The translations under genes were made by a program, and so were the position numbers. Below the pieces are notes generated by a model. That model worked only from the letters and a program-made list of their open reading frames with translations, did no database searches and was not told where the DNA came from. A stretch of DNA of 64,000 nt from Sanderia malayensis (lineage: Eukaryota > Cnidaria > Scyphozoa > Semaeostomeae > Pelagiidae): positions 1,736,001 through 1,800,000 of the forward strand of contig RQOL01000699.1 in the NCBI GenBank assembly GCA_013076295.1, in the 5' to 3' direction. Below are positions 1-11,041 of this stretch, piece by piece (position 1 is the first letter of the stretch; the number at the start of each line of letters is the position of its first letter).

Positions 1-45
1 CAAAAAGACGCTGATGAAAAAGAAGATAATTCATCTCCAAAATTA

Positions 46-3000
46 ATGAAGACCTCACAAGAATGTGGAAGAGTTGGTGAAGATTCATCGATATGGAATG
101 ATGGTGATGGAGAAAATAATCCCACGAGAGAGAGGTCAGCCTCTCTTCCTTCTTTGAGAACCGCTCACTCTGAAGATGAGGTTCAAGTGTTCGATCCAGT
201 CTCGCTTCTACACGAGATGCAGATATCCGGACAGGATCTTACCGAAGCTGGTCTGAAAGTAAACAATAAAAGCACTTGCGATTGCCTGCCGAAGCGTTAC
301 CTACTTGCATTGTTGAGTTTCTTTGGGTTTTTTAATGTCTACTGCCTTCGCGTGGATCTGAGCGTGGCGCTGGTTGCCATGACGAATAATCACACCAGAG
401 TGACATTGAAAGGGGAAGAATGGATCGTAAGTAAATGATTTTTTATTGACGATAATTTTTATTCATTTCTCAAGAAATTGGGCGTTTGAGTATCGGGCGT
501 TGAGTATCGTTGAATATCGGCCCGAATCGCTTGAATAGGAATAAGCTTTTACGGTCGATGATACCGATTTGCCGTGCAAATTTCGGGAAGTACCCCCCTG
601 GGAATACTAAGCAGGACTGGTCAAACTGCAGAATCATAATTGAAATCGCACGTGCACTCAAAAACAATAAAGGGGGATTGGGAGAGAGAAGTTGAAGCTT
701 ACTCGATGTGCAACGCTTATTGATACACGAAACGAAAAATTGTCCATTTTTGCAATGTCAATTTTGATCGAAGAGCACAGGGTTTGTTAGTTTGAATGTT
801 TCAAATTCAAATTCGAGAAAATTTGGATAATTTAGAATTTGCTTGGTTTTAAAATATCGTTTGGAGTTTTGCCAAAATTTGACTTTATTTTTGAGTTGAC
901 GTATAAAATGTGAGAAATTTCCTATTCTCAAAATTTTATTTAAAAGTAAATTCAAATCGTTGCTGCCTCGAAAAACTAGTGCGCGACGAGCTGGCTTTCA
1001 AAAAATTAATTACTTTGGGCCCATGTACAGTCGACTTTCTGCGGACTTAGCTCAGTGGTGGTAATTAATTGGAATGCAAGGAATCGAGAAATTTGCTCAA
1101 CGCTGAAAAGCAGCAAGTTGTCATCATGCATTACTCATGTAACTGCCTGATGACATTAATAAACGAAAACAACATGGCTGGTTTTCGAAGCTCAGAACAA
1201 GATCGATATTACGTTATGAAAACGCACAGGAGAAATGTTCTGAATGAATTGTGAATTATGCCCCTCCATTGGCAAGTACCGTTATATTTTGGGCAAATAT
1301 AACGGTACTTGCCGTTATATTTTGGCATATTTTGGGCAACAAATGGCCACGTTTACGAATGCCCCCTCCATCATTTCAGTCCTAGTTTGAGAGGCAGCAC
1401 TCTGAGGCCAATCTCATTTATGCTTGCATTGATATAGAAAATCTTCAAGCAGTCCTTTTGTTAAACATTTTCTGTTGTTTTTTCCAGCAAATAAACTATC
1501 AATATAAAGAAAACCTTTTCTCTTCTTCGGGCATTTTTAATTGCATGCGTGACCTCAACGATAAAATGAAAACAAAACCTGCCTGCCTTTCTTTCTTGCA
1601 CAACAGCGAATATGTTATTGGCAATGACAGGAGGAATTAAAGTGAGCAAGTTGAGCACCTCGCGAGGTGCTCAAAGCTGCGGGGTGTTGCTCAGGCCAGA
1701 GATGACCATCTACAGTTCTGAGCAAGAGAACCCTGGGGCGATAATTGGGATAATCCCCGAAAATATGCAAGTTTTCTTGACTTGAGCATGACTGTACATG
1801 GGCCCTTTGACCTTCCGACCAACACTCTCTGTCAACAGCTCCACCACGACCACAGAGCAAATAGATTGGACCGATCAAATGAATGATGTCTCAAGTTTGC
1901 AGTTGTCGAAATCTTGCCAATCGCGCATTAGGGTATCTCTAAAAGCTGGACCAAACGACCTTCGGTCCAAAGCCCTATGATGTTGCCACAAAACTGCCCC
2001 ATTTTTCATTAACTACTGTATTGAAGTGGCACTGTTTTCCACGGAGATTCTCGATGTTTTCATGTTTTGTTGTTCAACTGCTATGTTTTAATCTATTTAT
2101 TCATTCTGAAAGCTAGTCTTGACCTAGCCACAGTCTTCATGTCTTTGTCATTTCGCAACGTGCCGCAGGCCCGCCGAGACGATACCAGCTCGGGCCCTGG
2201 GGCTATAAACAAACAAAGGGGTGTTTTAAAATTGCTTCGACAGTGCCGTGCTCTGCATCTATTTGCTTACTGTTTCTATTTAGCTTCAAACAGGTATTTT
2301 ATTTATCATATTTCTTTACTCTTTATATTGATTCACACTTGTAATCGGTAATATACCGAGGTAGCCTCATGACAGGGTCGTAGGGTCATGGGGTCACGGG
2401 ATCATGGGCCACATGGTTACTTGGTCCAGCTTTTACAGCTGCACGTTTCACTAGGCAGAGACGCGATAAAAATCATGACAAAATCGATCAGAAAATATAT
2501 TTTTATCTTTGTTTGATTCGCTACATATATTAATTGCTTACATTTTCTTTTGATTTACTATCATGACTATATGTTCTTGCAAATATACCTATAGCAATAC
2601 CTAGCCGCATCATTTTCATCCAAAGCTGCGTAATAATCGACCAATTTCTTGTCGATGATCTGCAGGGTATTGGCTGATACCATTTCGTCTATCTTCTTCT
2701 TGAAACCAAATTTCTCGTCTGCATCCCTCCTCACAGTGAAAATCAAAAGTCCACCGTGCTGTACCATCTTTACCAAGTCATCCAAATGCTTCGGTTGCAT
2801 GTGGCCGAGTGAAAAACAAGCCACACAGAACAACACCTTATAAGCATGTCCTTCCATCACTGCTGCCGGGCCGTCGCTGGCTCCGACGAAAGCATGGATA
2901 AGCTTGTTGTAGCAATTTTTCTTCGTAGATGCTTCAATCATCTGCTTTGCGCCGTCCAGTGCGTCTACATTCGTGAACCCCTCAGCTTTTAGCAACAGCC

Positions 3001-6000
3001 CCAAAGCGCCTGTGCCTGCCCCGACATCAATGATCTTCGAGTCTTTGTTGACTCCGTATGCATCAGCAAACTCCATCAAACCTGCAAGGCAAGCGGCTGG
3101 TGTGTTATATTTTGTTTTCACCATGTCTTCGTCAAATTTTTCCGACCACCTGTCGTATTTCGTAGCCAACTCTTCGGGACTAGTTTGCAGTGTTACGCCT
3201 GAGAGTGGGTTGTCTTTCTGATGAAAGAAACCCTTCTCTTCTACACGTACATCCTTTTCGTTGCTCGAAATCTCCATGTCTCCTCTTCGCGTGTTCAACT
3301 GGACTGACGGCTCAAACAGGTAGCCCACAGAAAAGCAAAGGTCAGTCGTCAACCCAGACAATGCAACCTTGTGCAATTTTAAAATCACGAAGCGTGTAAT
3401 TTTGTCCTATCGTTCGATGTTGAATGTAATACCCGACCGGGTTTCACAAACCCGAGCAATTTTTATTTAACCCGACCAGGTTTCATAGCCCGGATACACT
3501 GCAAAACTTTTGCAGCAATACTGGTCTGGTTGGTGTTCCAAATCAACAGCACAAGACTTATTGCACGGTCGAGTTAAGACGAATTCAATGTTTTCTCCCA
3601 AAATATCTAAATATGAATTGAATGCCCCGATAATTCGCTGTCTGAATGCAACAGCGAATTGGACAATTTCAAATGAATTTGCTTCATTGTTGGTTAAATT
3701 TAATTCGCTGCGGTCAAAATCCGCTGTCTCAATGCGCTGTCTGAATTAGGCCTTTGTTTTGTTTTGTTCTTGTGTTTCAAGATGCAACCTTCTTGTTGTT
3801 AAGTGAAAACGGAGTCAAATGAAAACGGTGTCGTGTGAACAGGGCCTCAGTGTGCTCCTGCCCTTTTTTCGCTTCAGTACATTTTGCCATTTGTTCTATT
3901 GTTTCTTCAGTCAACAACTTTCTGCGGACTTGTGTGGCGCAGTGGCGATGGACTTTACGCAACCAGAACGGTAACAACACTGACGTAAACGTTAATTTGT
4001 AACGACGTCAGGATGTTTCCGCTCCAGTTGTCATGAATTTAATTACGCAAGAGCGTATTAATCGAGGAATTGCTCAACGCTGTAAACCAGCAAGTTGTCA
4101 CCATGCACTACTCATTTAACTGCCTGAACTTCAGGCATTACTGGCAATGGCATTAACTAAGTAATGCCAATACTGACAGTAATGCCAATTTACTGCAGGG
4201 TTCTGCTATTGTTTTATTCACTGGGCAATATTTTAGCAGAATAAATCCCCAATTTACTTTTCCATTAATGGAATATTACAGCAAAATTTGACCAGTGCAA
4301 CCAGGCCTTTAAGGCCAAAAAATTATAACTATTTTGGGACGACAGTGTAGCTATTATCTTGCTCAGGCTCGCATAACTCAACTGTTTTAGACAGCTTGAA
4401 TGAAAAGGCTGGAAGAGCGTACTTTGCACCAAGAAATTAATAAAAGAGAAATTGATTTATAGAAAAAAATATTATCTTGCTGTGCTGATATATGTACACT
4501 TGTACCGCAAGATAACATGATATTTACTTAATTTTATTCACCGCAACTTACGCCTTTGTCTCTGGCAGGTTGATTTCCTGAAGAACCCTTAAGTGTTATA
4601 ATGGCCTATTGGCCTCATTGAATATTCTTGGATTTCATTTTGTGACCTACTGCAAGATAAAGTTTTTCAGTGTAGATATGCATGGTAGGTAATACAATCT
4701 ATAGACAATTGTGTTTGCTTTTTTGCAGGCTAGGGCTGAATTTGACTGGGATGCAAAATTGCAAGGTATATACCAAAATAATTTGATGATTTTAATATTA
4801 TCAATTTTAATAATGTCATTTTTCCTTGAAATACTGAATAAAAAATACTGAACACGTGTCTGCTTGTTCTAATTCCAGGACATATTTTAGGCGCATTCTT
4901 TTATGGCTACCTTATTACCCAGATCCCCGGCGGCTACATTGCGGCAAGATTTGGCGGGAAAAATCTCTTCGGGCTGTCGATATTGATGACGTCATTTCTT
5001 ACTCTGCTGACGCCACTTGCTTCAAGACAACACGTGACATTGCTTATATCTCTTCGATTTCTTGAAGGAATTTGCGAGGTATAATAATTGTTTTCAATTT
5101 TTCATTTAGTTTTATTTAAAAAATTGTTTGGCTAACAGCTAATTAAGTCATTGGAAGTCATTTCTAAGTTGTTTGCAAGAAGTTATTTAAATTTTTAAGC
5201 ATTACGTTTTTGCTTGAAAGTGACTGATCAGTTGATCAGTTGATTTGATGATGTTTTATTTTGGCTAATAGGGATGCATCTATCCTTCGATGTATGCCAT
5301 TTGGAGCAGATGGGCCCCTCCATTGGAGCGAACTAAGCTCACAACAATCCCACACGCAGGTACAGACCTCTCTTTTACACGTTGCACCCCTTTAACAATA
5401 GTTTATTGTTATTCGACTTTTAAAACAAAGTACATATTCTCCGGAGGTTGTAAAATACAATATTTTCAGGCTCATACGCTGGTTCTGTTGCCGGAACGTT
5501 GTTATCAGGATTTCTTTGCGAATTAGCAGGATGGTCAACAGTTTTCTATATCTTTGGTAAGCTTTTATTAAATACACAACATTTAGTTTAGTTCATGAAC
5601 TTGATTTGAACCGCACATGACCAGTTGAATTTATAAATTCTACAACAATTGTTTCATCACATTAATGTACATATTTATTGGCAGGAATTTTTGGAGTTCT
5701 GTGGTCGGTAATTTGGCTAATTATTGCTGTGGATTCTCCCAGTCTCGACCCAAATATATCTTACAAAGAAAGAAAATATATCGAAGATAGTTTGAAAGAT
5801 GACCACCCAACTCATAAAGTACGATATTTTGCTACTCTCAATTCACTGACTGCTAAAAATTATGTCTCTCTCTCTTAGGTATGCCGCGTCCTTTGTGACT
5901 AGTTCCTCACAGGTCCTTGTTTCTTGTTGCTTATTAAAGTGAACAATAACGGCCCCATAAAGCCTTTTGTAAGATCTTTGATAGAGACTTTTCTTTACAC

Positions 6001-7778
6001 TTTTGGTTGAGCCTTTGTCAAGGTTTGTCATTGAATTTCATTGTTTTTCATTTGAAGGTTAGTAATCCTCCTTGGTTGAAGTTCATGACATCTCTGCCCG
6101 TTATTGCCATTCTTGTTGCCCACACTTGCGAAGGCTGGGGCTTCAGCACAATGCAAACATGCTTACCAAAATATCTCACCGAAGCATTGAACTTAAGAAT
6201 ATCGCTGGTGAGTTTAGAGGCAAGAAATTACCAGACAAGAATTTATTGACTATAAACTAGCCACTATTTGTTGCTTACCGTATTTCCTCTAATAAGCGCC
6301 CGGACGCTTATTAAATATTTTTCAAAATTAGAAAAATATTTTGCAAAATTATTTGAACAAAACAGTGAAAATGAAAGAATTAGTTCACACTTTTTGATTT
6401 TAGGGTGGGCGCTTATTGGAGGGGGCGGTTAAAAGAGGGTGGCCGCTAATTAGAGGAAATACGGTATTCGCTAATCTCTGTCAGTACTGTCAGCAAAATT
6501 GCCATGCCAAATTAAGAAACCTTTACTGCTAAGTACTCATTTAAGTCTCTTATAAAAAACGAGTATTTCTTCAAAGATGGTTTGGGAGGTTGAGTACTTA
6601 GGTCACTGACCAAACGCAAGCTACAGTAATCATTTGATTTTTTGTCCATACAGGCTGGTGTGTACGCAGCATTGCTGTATATGGTCATGGGTATTGTTGT
6701 ATTTTCTGCTGGTCAAGTTGCTGATATTGTTCGACAGTGGAACTGGCTAAGCACCACAAATGTTCGAAAACTTTTCACGTGCGCAGGTATGAAAACTATG
6801 CAATGTTTTGTGCTGTTTATTTATTCGAAAATATGTTGATTGCGAAGAAACTTAAAGACATTATCCCTGAAAATGCTCGATTTCTTGAAACACTATCCCT
6901 CAAAATGTGCAGTAGGGGGTGGGGGTGAGAGCTGTGTCAGTGGGGTTTGAGCACTGGTTTTCGAGTGAATTCGAATTAACGTATGCTTGATTTTTCTTCA
7001 CAGGCTTCATGGCTCAAGCCATATCATTTGCAGTTGCTGTCAATGTCGAAAGCATTCACCTGAATGTGGCCATCCTGATATTCGGCGGAGGCATAGAGGC
7101 TCTCGCGTGGGCCGGATTCGCTGTCAATCACTTGGACATTGCCCCAAGGTATTCCAGTATTCTCTTTGGCATTACGAATACCTCGTCGACAATTCCTGGC
7201 ATCTTGAGCCCATTGCTTGTAGGCTACATCACGGAAAACAAGGTCAGTTGATTTCTCTCTCATGGGTTCATTTTCGATTTGGTAATTTATTAAAAAAGGT
7301 TGAAGTGAAGCTATGCCCTGCTTTGGCTCTTCGTATCCGCACGAACTTTCCTATATCAGATAGTGCGAAGTTAACTTCAATATTAGGTCAAGTTGTTTTG
7401 AAAATTATCGAATCCTCGGAAATCGAATGGGCCTGTAGCAGCGTTTTGTTTTGGGGCTGGTTACCGGTGACAAGTCCCTAAATTTGGCAGATTTTTTAAA
7501 CATTGTTGAGAATGCTCATTTCCCCACCCCTCACCTGAACCAGAGTTCTCTCGATGTTCATCTTGTTTGGTTATAATCAGAGACTCAGAGCTTTGAAACT
7601 CTAATTTCAGACCATGGAGGAATGGCGCTTGGTGTTTTATATCGGATCAGCCACGTTTGTCGTAGGCTCCATGTTTTACGGACTGTTTGCGTCGGCAGAG
7701 AAACAACCTTGGGCTGATGACGACACGGGCACCTCTTCTTATGACGGTATTTTGACTGAAGAAGACAAGCAAAGCTAA
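46..7778 (+). CDS. Sialin-like SLC17 anion transporter (MFS)
   Basis: Major facilitator superfamily carrier of the SLC17 (sialin / vesicular anion transporter) type, expected in lysosomal, vesicular or plasma membrane. Coding exons read as 46-426, 4729-4765, 4879-5078, 5272-5359, 5470-5556, 5685-5818, 6058-6207, 6654-6786, 7004-7242 and 7611-7778; phases agree throughout and give 538 residues, normal for the family. Diagnostic pieces are the FDWD...QG stretch followed by GAFFYGY and QIPGGY around the first loop, the RFLEGICEG segment, the ERTKL motif after transmembrane segment 4, and the conserved late helices ([22 protein letters not shown]). The N-terminal ~75 residues are hydrophilic and cytosolic; their Met at 46 is the first ATG seen, but the frame stays open to position 1, so the true start may lie upstream. 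Intron 1 is 4.3 kb and holds another gene and several repeats. Exact substrate cannot be told from sequence. An AATAAA lies at 8321. Confidence 0.9.
1041..1169 (+). repeat. tRNA-derived SINE-like repeat, copy 1
   Basis: Begins GCGGACTTAGCTCAGTGGTGG, which contains a good tRNA/Pol III A box (TAGCTCAGTGG). The body that follows (from GAATCGAGAAATTTGCTCAACGCTG to the CTGCCTGATGACATT stretch) recurs with changes at about 4053-4134. No clear B box was found, so the head is degenerate. It lies in intron 1 of the SLC17 gene. Confidence 0.5.
1940..2435. mobile_element. MITE-like element with 15-bp terminal inverted repeats
   Basis: TAAAAGCTGGACCAA at 1940-1954 is repeated exactly in inverted orientation at 2421-2435. 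The right end also contains short degenerate direct repeats of the type GGGTCATG. No transposase reading frame lies between the ends. Superfamily is not assigned. Confidence 0.45.
2567..3277 (-). CDS. METTL27-like class I methyltransferase, copy A (nested in SLC17 intron 1)
   Basis: Predicted SAM-dependent class I methyltransferase of the METTL27 (WBSCR27) type; substrate unknown for the family. A single uninterrupted exon encodes 236 residues. The SAM-binding motif I ([15 protein letters not shown]) is followed by the acidic VDALDGA strand end, then the usual MTase strands ([31 protein letters not shown]). I chose the ATG at 3277 because the residues after it align with those after the ATG of copy B (both run into the same [12 protein letters not shown] segment), while sequence farther upstream does not align. 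The gene is antisense to and inside the first intron of the SLC17 gene. Lack of introns suggests an old retrocopy origin, or simply an intronless family in this lineage. Confidence 0.85.
   Translation of the reverse strand: MEISSNEKDVRVEEKGFFHQKDNPLSGVTLQTSPEELATKYDRWSEKFDEDMVKTKYNTPAACLAGLMEFADAYGVNKDSKIIDVGAGTGALGLLLKAEGFTNVDALDGAKQMIEASTKKNCYNKLIHAFVGASDGPAAVMEGHAYKVLFCVACFSLGHMQPKHLDDLVKMVQHGGLLIFTVRRDADEKFGFKKKIDEMVSANTLQIIDKKLVDYYAALDENDAARYCYRYICKNI
3924..4140 (+). repeat. tRNA-derived SINE-like repeat, copy 2
   Basis: Begins GCGGACTTGTGTGGCGCAGTGG and shares its 3' body with the copy at 1041, after an extra ~90 bp segment that is absent there. It sits in the same SLC17 intron and the same orientation. 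Two copies with a common head and body but different middles fit a SINE family with internal deletions. Confidence 0.5.
6276..6466. mobile_element. MITE with TACCGTATTTCCTCTAAT ends
   Basis: The left end TACCGTATTTCCTCTAAT and the right end ATTAGAGGAAATACGGTA are perfect inverted repeats, and the interior is also complementary (GCGCCC.. against ..GGGCGC). The 191-bp unit lies in SLC17 intron 7. A related element occurs at 29142-29495 and a half copy at about 41262. Confidence 0.7.
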
Positions 7779-8527
7779 CATGCATCGTAATCAGCCTAAC
7801 GAAACACTAGAGACAGACGGGAGACAGATGACCCTGAAATACTTTACTATATGAAGATGCTTTACTAAACCATCCATTGCTGTACTTTACTATATACGAT
7901 ACTTTACTGTACAGTAGAACCTGCATATAACAGACACTTATGGAATTGCCGAATTTGTCCCTTTCAGAGAGGTGTCGTTAATAGAGGTTTCACTTTACCA
8001 TCTTCACTGAAATATACTTTGCTAAACTGTACATTACTGATACCCCTACTGTAATAATTTATGCTTAGATGTTAAGACAGTGTAGAAATCGGGATAAAAA
8101 TTCTTTAAAGTCAGCCATTTGTTCTCACGTGACTTTTCTTGAAAACGAGGTTATTCAAACTACATAAATTAAAGTCACCGAGTCACTATGTGGGAGACAT
8201 GCTTTTGTATCATCATTGTAACATTTGCAATGTGAGAATATGTTGTGTAATAATATATATTATATGGATAACCAGTTCTGGAATGCTGCCGCAGCATTTA
8301 TTTTATACGAAAAAATTAGCAATAAAAGTTCCGTAATTTGCTAGTATAAAGGTTACTTAATTGTTTTTATCATTTTTGGAGTTTAAAGGCACCTTCTTGT
8401 TTGAAGTAGAGCATTTTTGGACGGATATAAACCCAGAATGCCACAAAAGAACTCTTGCGGATCAAGGTACAAAGCTATAATCTCTTCCAAACAAAGTTAT
8501 CATAAAGTGCGTGCGTAGAAATATGTT

Positions 8528-9262
8528 CTACTGTCTTTTGATAATGGCAGGACTTTTTCTCTCACAAATATACCTATAGCAATACCTTGCCGCATCACTA
8601 TCATCCAAACATGGGAAATAATCTATCAATTTCTTGTCGATGATCTGCAGGGTATTGGCTGATACCATTTCGTCTATCTTCTTCTTGAAACCAAATTTCT
8701 CGTCTGCATCCCTCCTCACAGTGAAAATCAAAAGTCCACCGTGCTGTACCATCTTTACCAAGTCATCCAAATGCTTCGGTTGCATGTGGCCGAGTGAAAA
8801 ACAAGCCACACAGAATACTACCTTATAAGCATTTCCTTCCATCAGTGCTTCCGGACCGTCGCTGGCTCCGATGAAAGCATGGATAAGCTTGTTGTAGCAA
8901 TTTTTCTTCGTAGATGCTTCAATCATCTGCTTTGCGCCGTCCAGTGCGTCTACATTCGTGAACCCCTCAGCTTTTAGCAGCAGCCCCAAAGCACCTGTGC
9001 CTGCCCCGACATCAATGATCTTCGAGTCTTTGTTGACTCCGTATGCATCAGCAAACTCCAGTAAACCAGCAAGGCATGCGGCTGGTGCGCTAAATTTCAT
9101 CTTGCCCATATCATTATCGTAGTTTTCCGACCACCTGTCGTATTTCGTAGCCAACTCTTCAGGACTAGTTTGCAGTGTTACACCTGAGAGTGGGTTGTCT
9201 TTCTGATGAAAGAAACCTTCCCCTTTGACACGTACATTCTTGTAGCTACTCGAGACCGCCAT
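8528..9262 (-). CDS. METTL27-like class I methyltransferase, copy B
   Basis: Second intronless METTL27-like methyltransferase, 244 residues, about 6 kb from copy A and on the same strand. It has the same motif I ([13 protein letters not shown]) and downstream MTase strands. The central DNA is almost identical to copy A, with one block of roughly 180 bp (8629-8812 against 2644-2827) identical even at silent sites, while the N-terminus and the last ~20 codons differ. Start ATG at 9262 chosen by alignment to copy A. The C-terminus is eight residues longer. Expected role: small-molecule or protein methylation, substrate unknown. Confidence 0.85.
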   Translation of the reverse strand: MAVSSSYKNVRVKGEGFFHQKDNPLSGVTLQTSPEELATKYDRWSENYDNDMGKMKFSAPAACLAGLLEFADAYGVNKDSKIIDVGAGTGALGLLLKAEGFTNVDALDGAKQMIEASTKKNCYNKLIHAFIGASDGPEALMEGNAYKVVFCVACFSLGHMQPKHLDDLVKMVQHGGLLIFTVRRDADEKFGFKKKIDEMVSANTLQIIDKKLIDYFPCLDDSDAARYCYRYICERKSPAIIKRQ

Positions 9263-9635
9263 GTTTTCTGTTATTAGCAGCAACACATAGGAATTTGTAC
9301 GAGTACAATTGACATAAACCACATCTACTTGGATCAGTTAACTGATACAATGTAGTCAATTGTTTGCACAGGTGACCAAGAGAATAAAAAGGTCGTGAAA
9401 TCTTTTTGTGGGATGCTATATGATATTATGATATAACGACTGCATTCACATGAAAATGTTCCCCGAACCATGGCGAATATTTTTGTATCATTTTCGCATT
9501 GATTTTTTGCGTTTCTTAATGATGTTCAGCGCGCTGAAAAAACGAACAACTTCTGCCGGATATTTTCATGTGCAGACCTCAGGCAAAGTATATATCACAA
9601 AGTTATATCTTCGTTTTATGCACGACAAAACTAAG

Positions 9636-10301
9636 GCCCCGTTTACACGAGAGAAAAAGATACGGACCCAAAAGGTCCGTGCCTTTTGGGTACGATATGG
9701 GAACGATTGTATAGCGTTTACACGGGAACGGACTCAAAAAGCTGTTGAGTTTACACGAGAACGGATCCAATTGTTGAGCATGCGCAGTTGTTCAAGTTAA
9801 GGCGTGTTTTGTTGTTGTTAGTTACTTGTAATTGCGCCAAAACACTCTCAGAAAATGGCGAACACGAATTTCCTTCCTTCACCTGCCCCAGTTGTTTGGT
9901 TCAACATGAACTTCAATCGCTGTCGATGTTGTTCGCAAACTAAACTTACCACACACAACAAAGAAGCTATATTGGAAAACATCAGAGACAAAATTGATAT
10001 TACTTGCTTTTCAATAGGCCCAGACATTTGTACTGCTTATATTTTGGACTTCCCGCGATAACACAACCTCAGTTGCAACAGCCTCAGTTCAGTGCCGTGC
10101 CTGTTCTGGTTCCGTTCCAAGCGTTTACACGACACCGATACGGGAACGGACCCAAATGGATCCGCTTTTCTAGCGTGCCCAAAAAGATACGATCCCGTTC
10201 CCAAAGAGGAACGGATCCATGCGTACCCGTGTAAACGAAACACCTATCGTAACCTTTTTTGGAACGGATCCACTCGGATCCGTTCCCGTGTAAACGGGGC
10301 C
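9636..10301. mobile_element. PIF/Harbinger-type MITE, 3-bp TAA target duplication
   Basis: The element starts GGCCCCGTTTACACG and ends with its exact inverse CGTGTAAACGGGGCC. Both ends are flanked by TAA (9633-9635 and 10302-10304), the target site size and sequence typical of PIF/Harbinger. The interior is rich in internal repeats of TTTACACGRGAACGGA and has no transposase frame, so it is non-autonomous. Confidence 0.7.
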
Positions 10302-10941
10302 TAAGAGTCGGTTTTGTCTTGACATAATGTGGAGACATTTTCGGTTGCAAATTGAGGATTTTTGTTCTGAGTTTCGCAGCTTGTTGCAAAAATTGCACAC
10401 AATTTATCTGCTTGTTGACATCTGGGGATGAAAATGTGGCGATGAATGCGTGCTCTGCTTGTGTCGCCATTGGGGTATGCCCCCAGACCCACATATACCC
10501 TCACAGTACTCCTGCCCGGAATCAAAACAGGGAAATTGTTATGAGACCCTTTATAAAAATATGCGAAGACATATTATTGCACTTTAAAATAAGTGTCGTA
10601 AAGGGCTCTAATGAGATTATATAAATTAAAGAATATTATATTATAAAGAGATAAATTTCCGCTGGTGATGAGAAATGCCACCATAGCGAGGCTGCGTAAA
10701 CAAAATTTGTAAAAAGTGAAGTAATGAGTTTACTCACTGAATATTATACCGTCATGGGCAAAAGGTGTTAAAACCAATGAAGATATGGCCATCCATGAAG
10801 AGAAACAGAATGGTACCCTAAAAGCAACCTGGGACATGGCCATCGGTTATGCCCATTACGACAGAAGATGAAGATGAACACTTTAAATTATTCATAAGAT
10901 AAAGGAAATATATGTAGCTCGAGTTTTTAATTAAGATTGTC

Positions 10942-11041
10942 GTAGAGTGGGTACGGCAGCCCACCAACTTAACGTTGGTACAGTGGGTATTGCCGCCCAC
11001 CAACTACGTTGTTGGTAGAGTGGGTACGGCAACCCACCATT
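10942..11041. repeat. Three tandem ~36-bp repeats
   Basis: GTAGAGTGGGTACGGCAGCCCACCA recurs three times with a period of 36-37 bp (starting near 10942, 10978 and 11015) with few substitutions. Each unit can pair TGGG with CCCA to form a short hairpin. Function unknown. Confidence 0.6.

Noticed and set aside
1041..1113. A functional tRNA gene at the GCGGACTTAGCTCAGTGG sequence
   Set aside because: Only the A-box half matches; no B box, anticodon stem or acceptor pairing follows.
9450..10494. Several overlapping open frames around 9.5-10.5 kb
   Set aside because: They fall within the Harbinger-type MITE and arise from its G/C-rich repeats.
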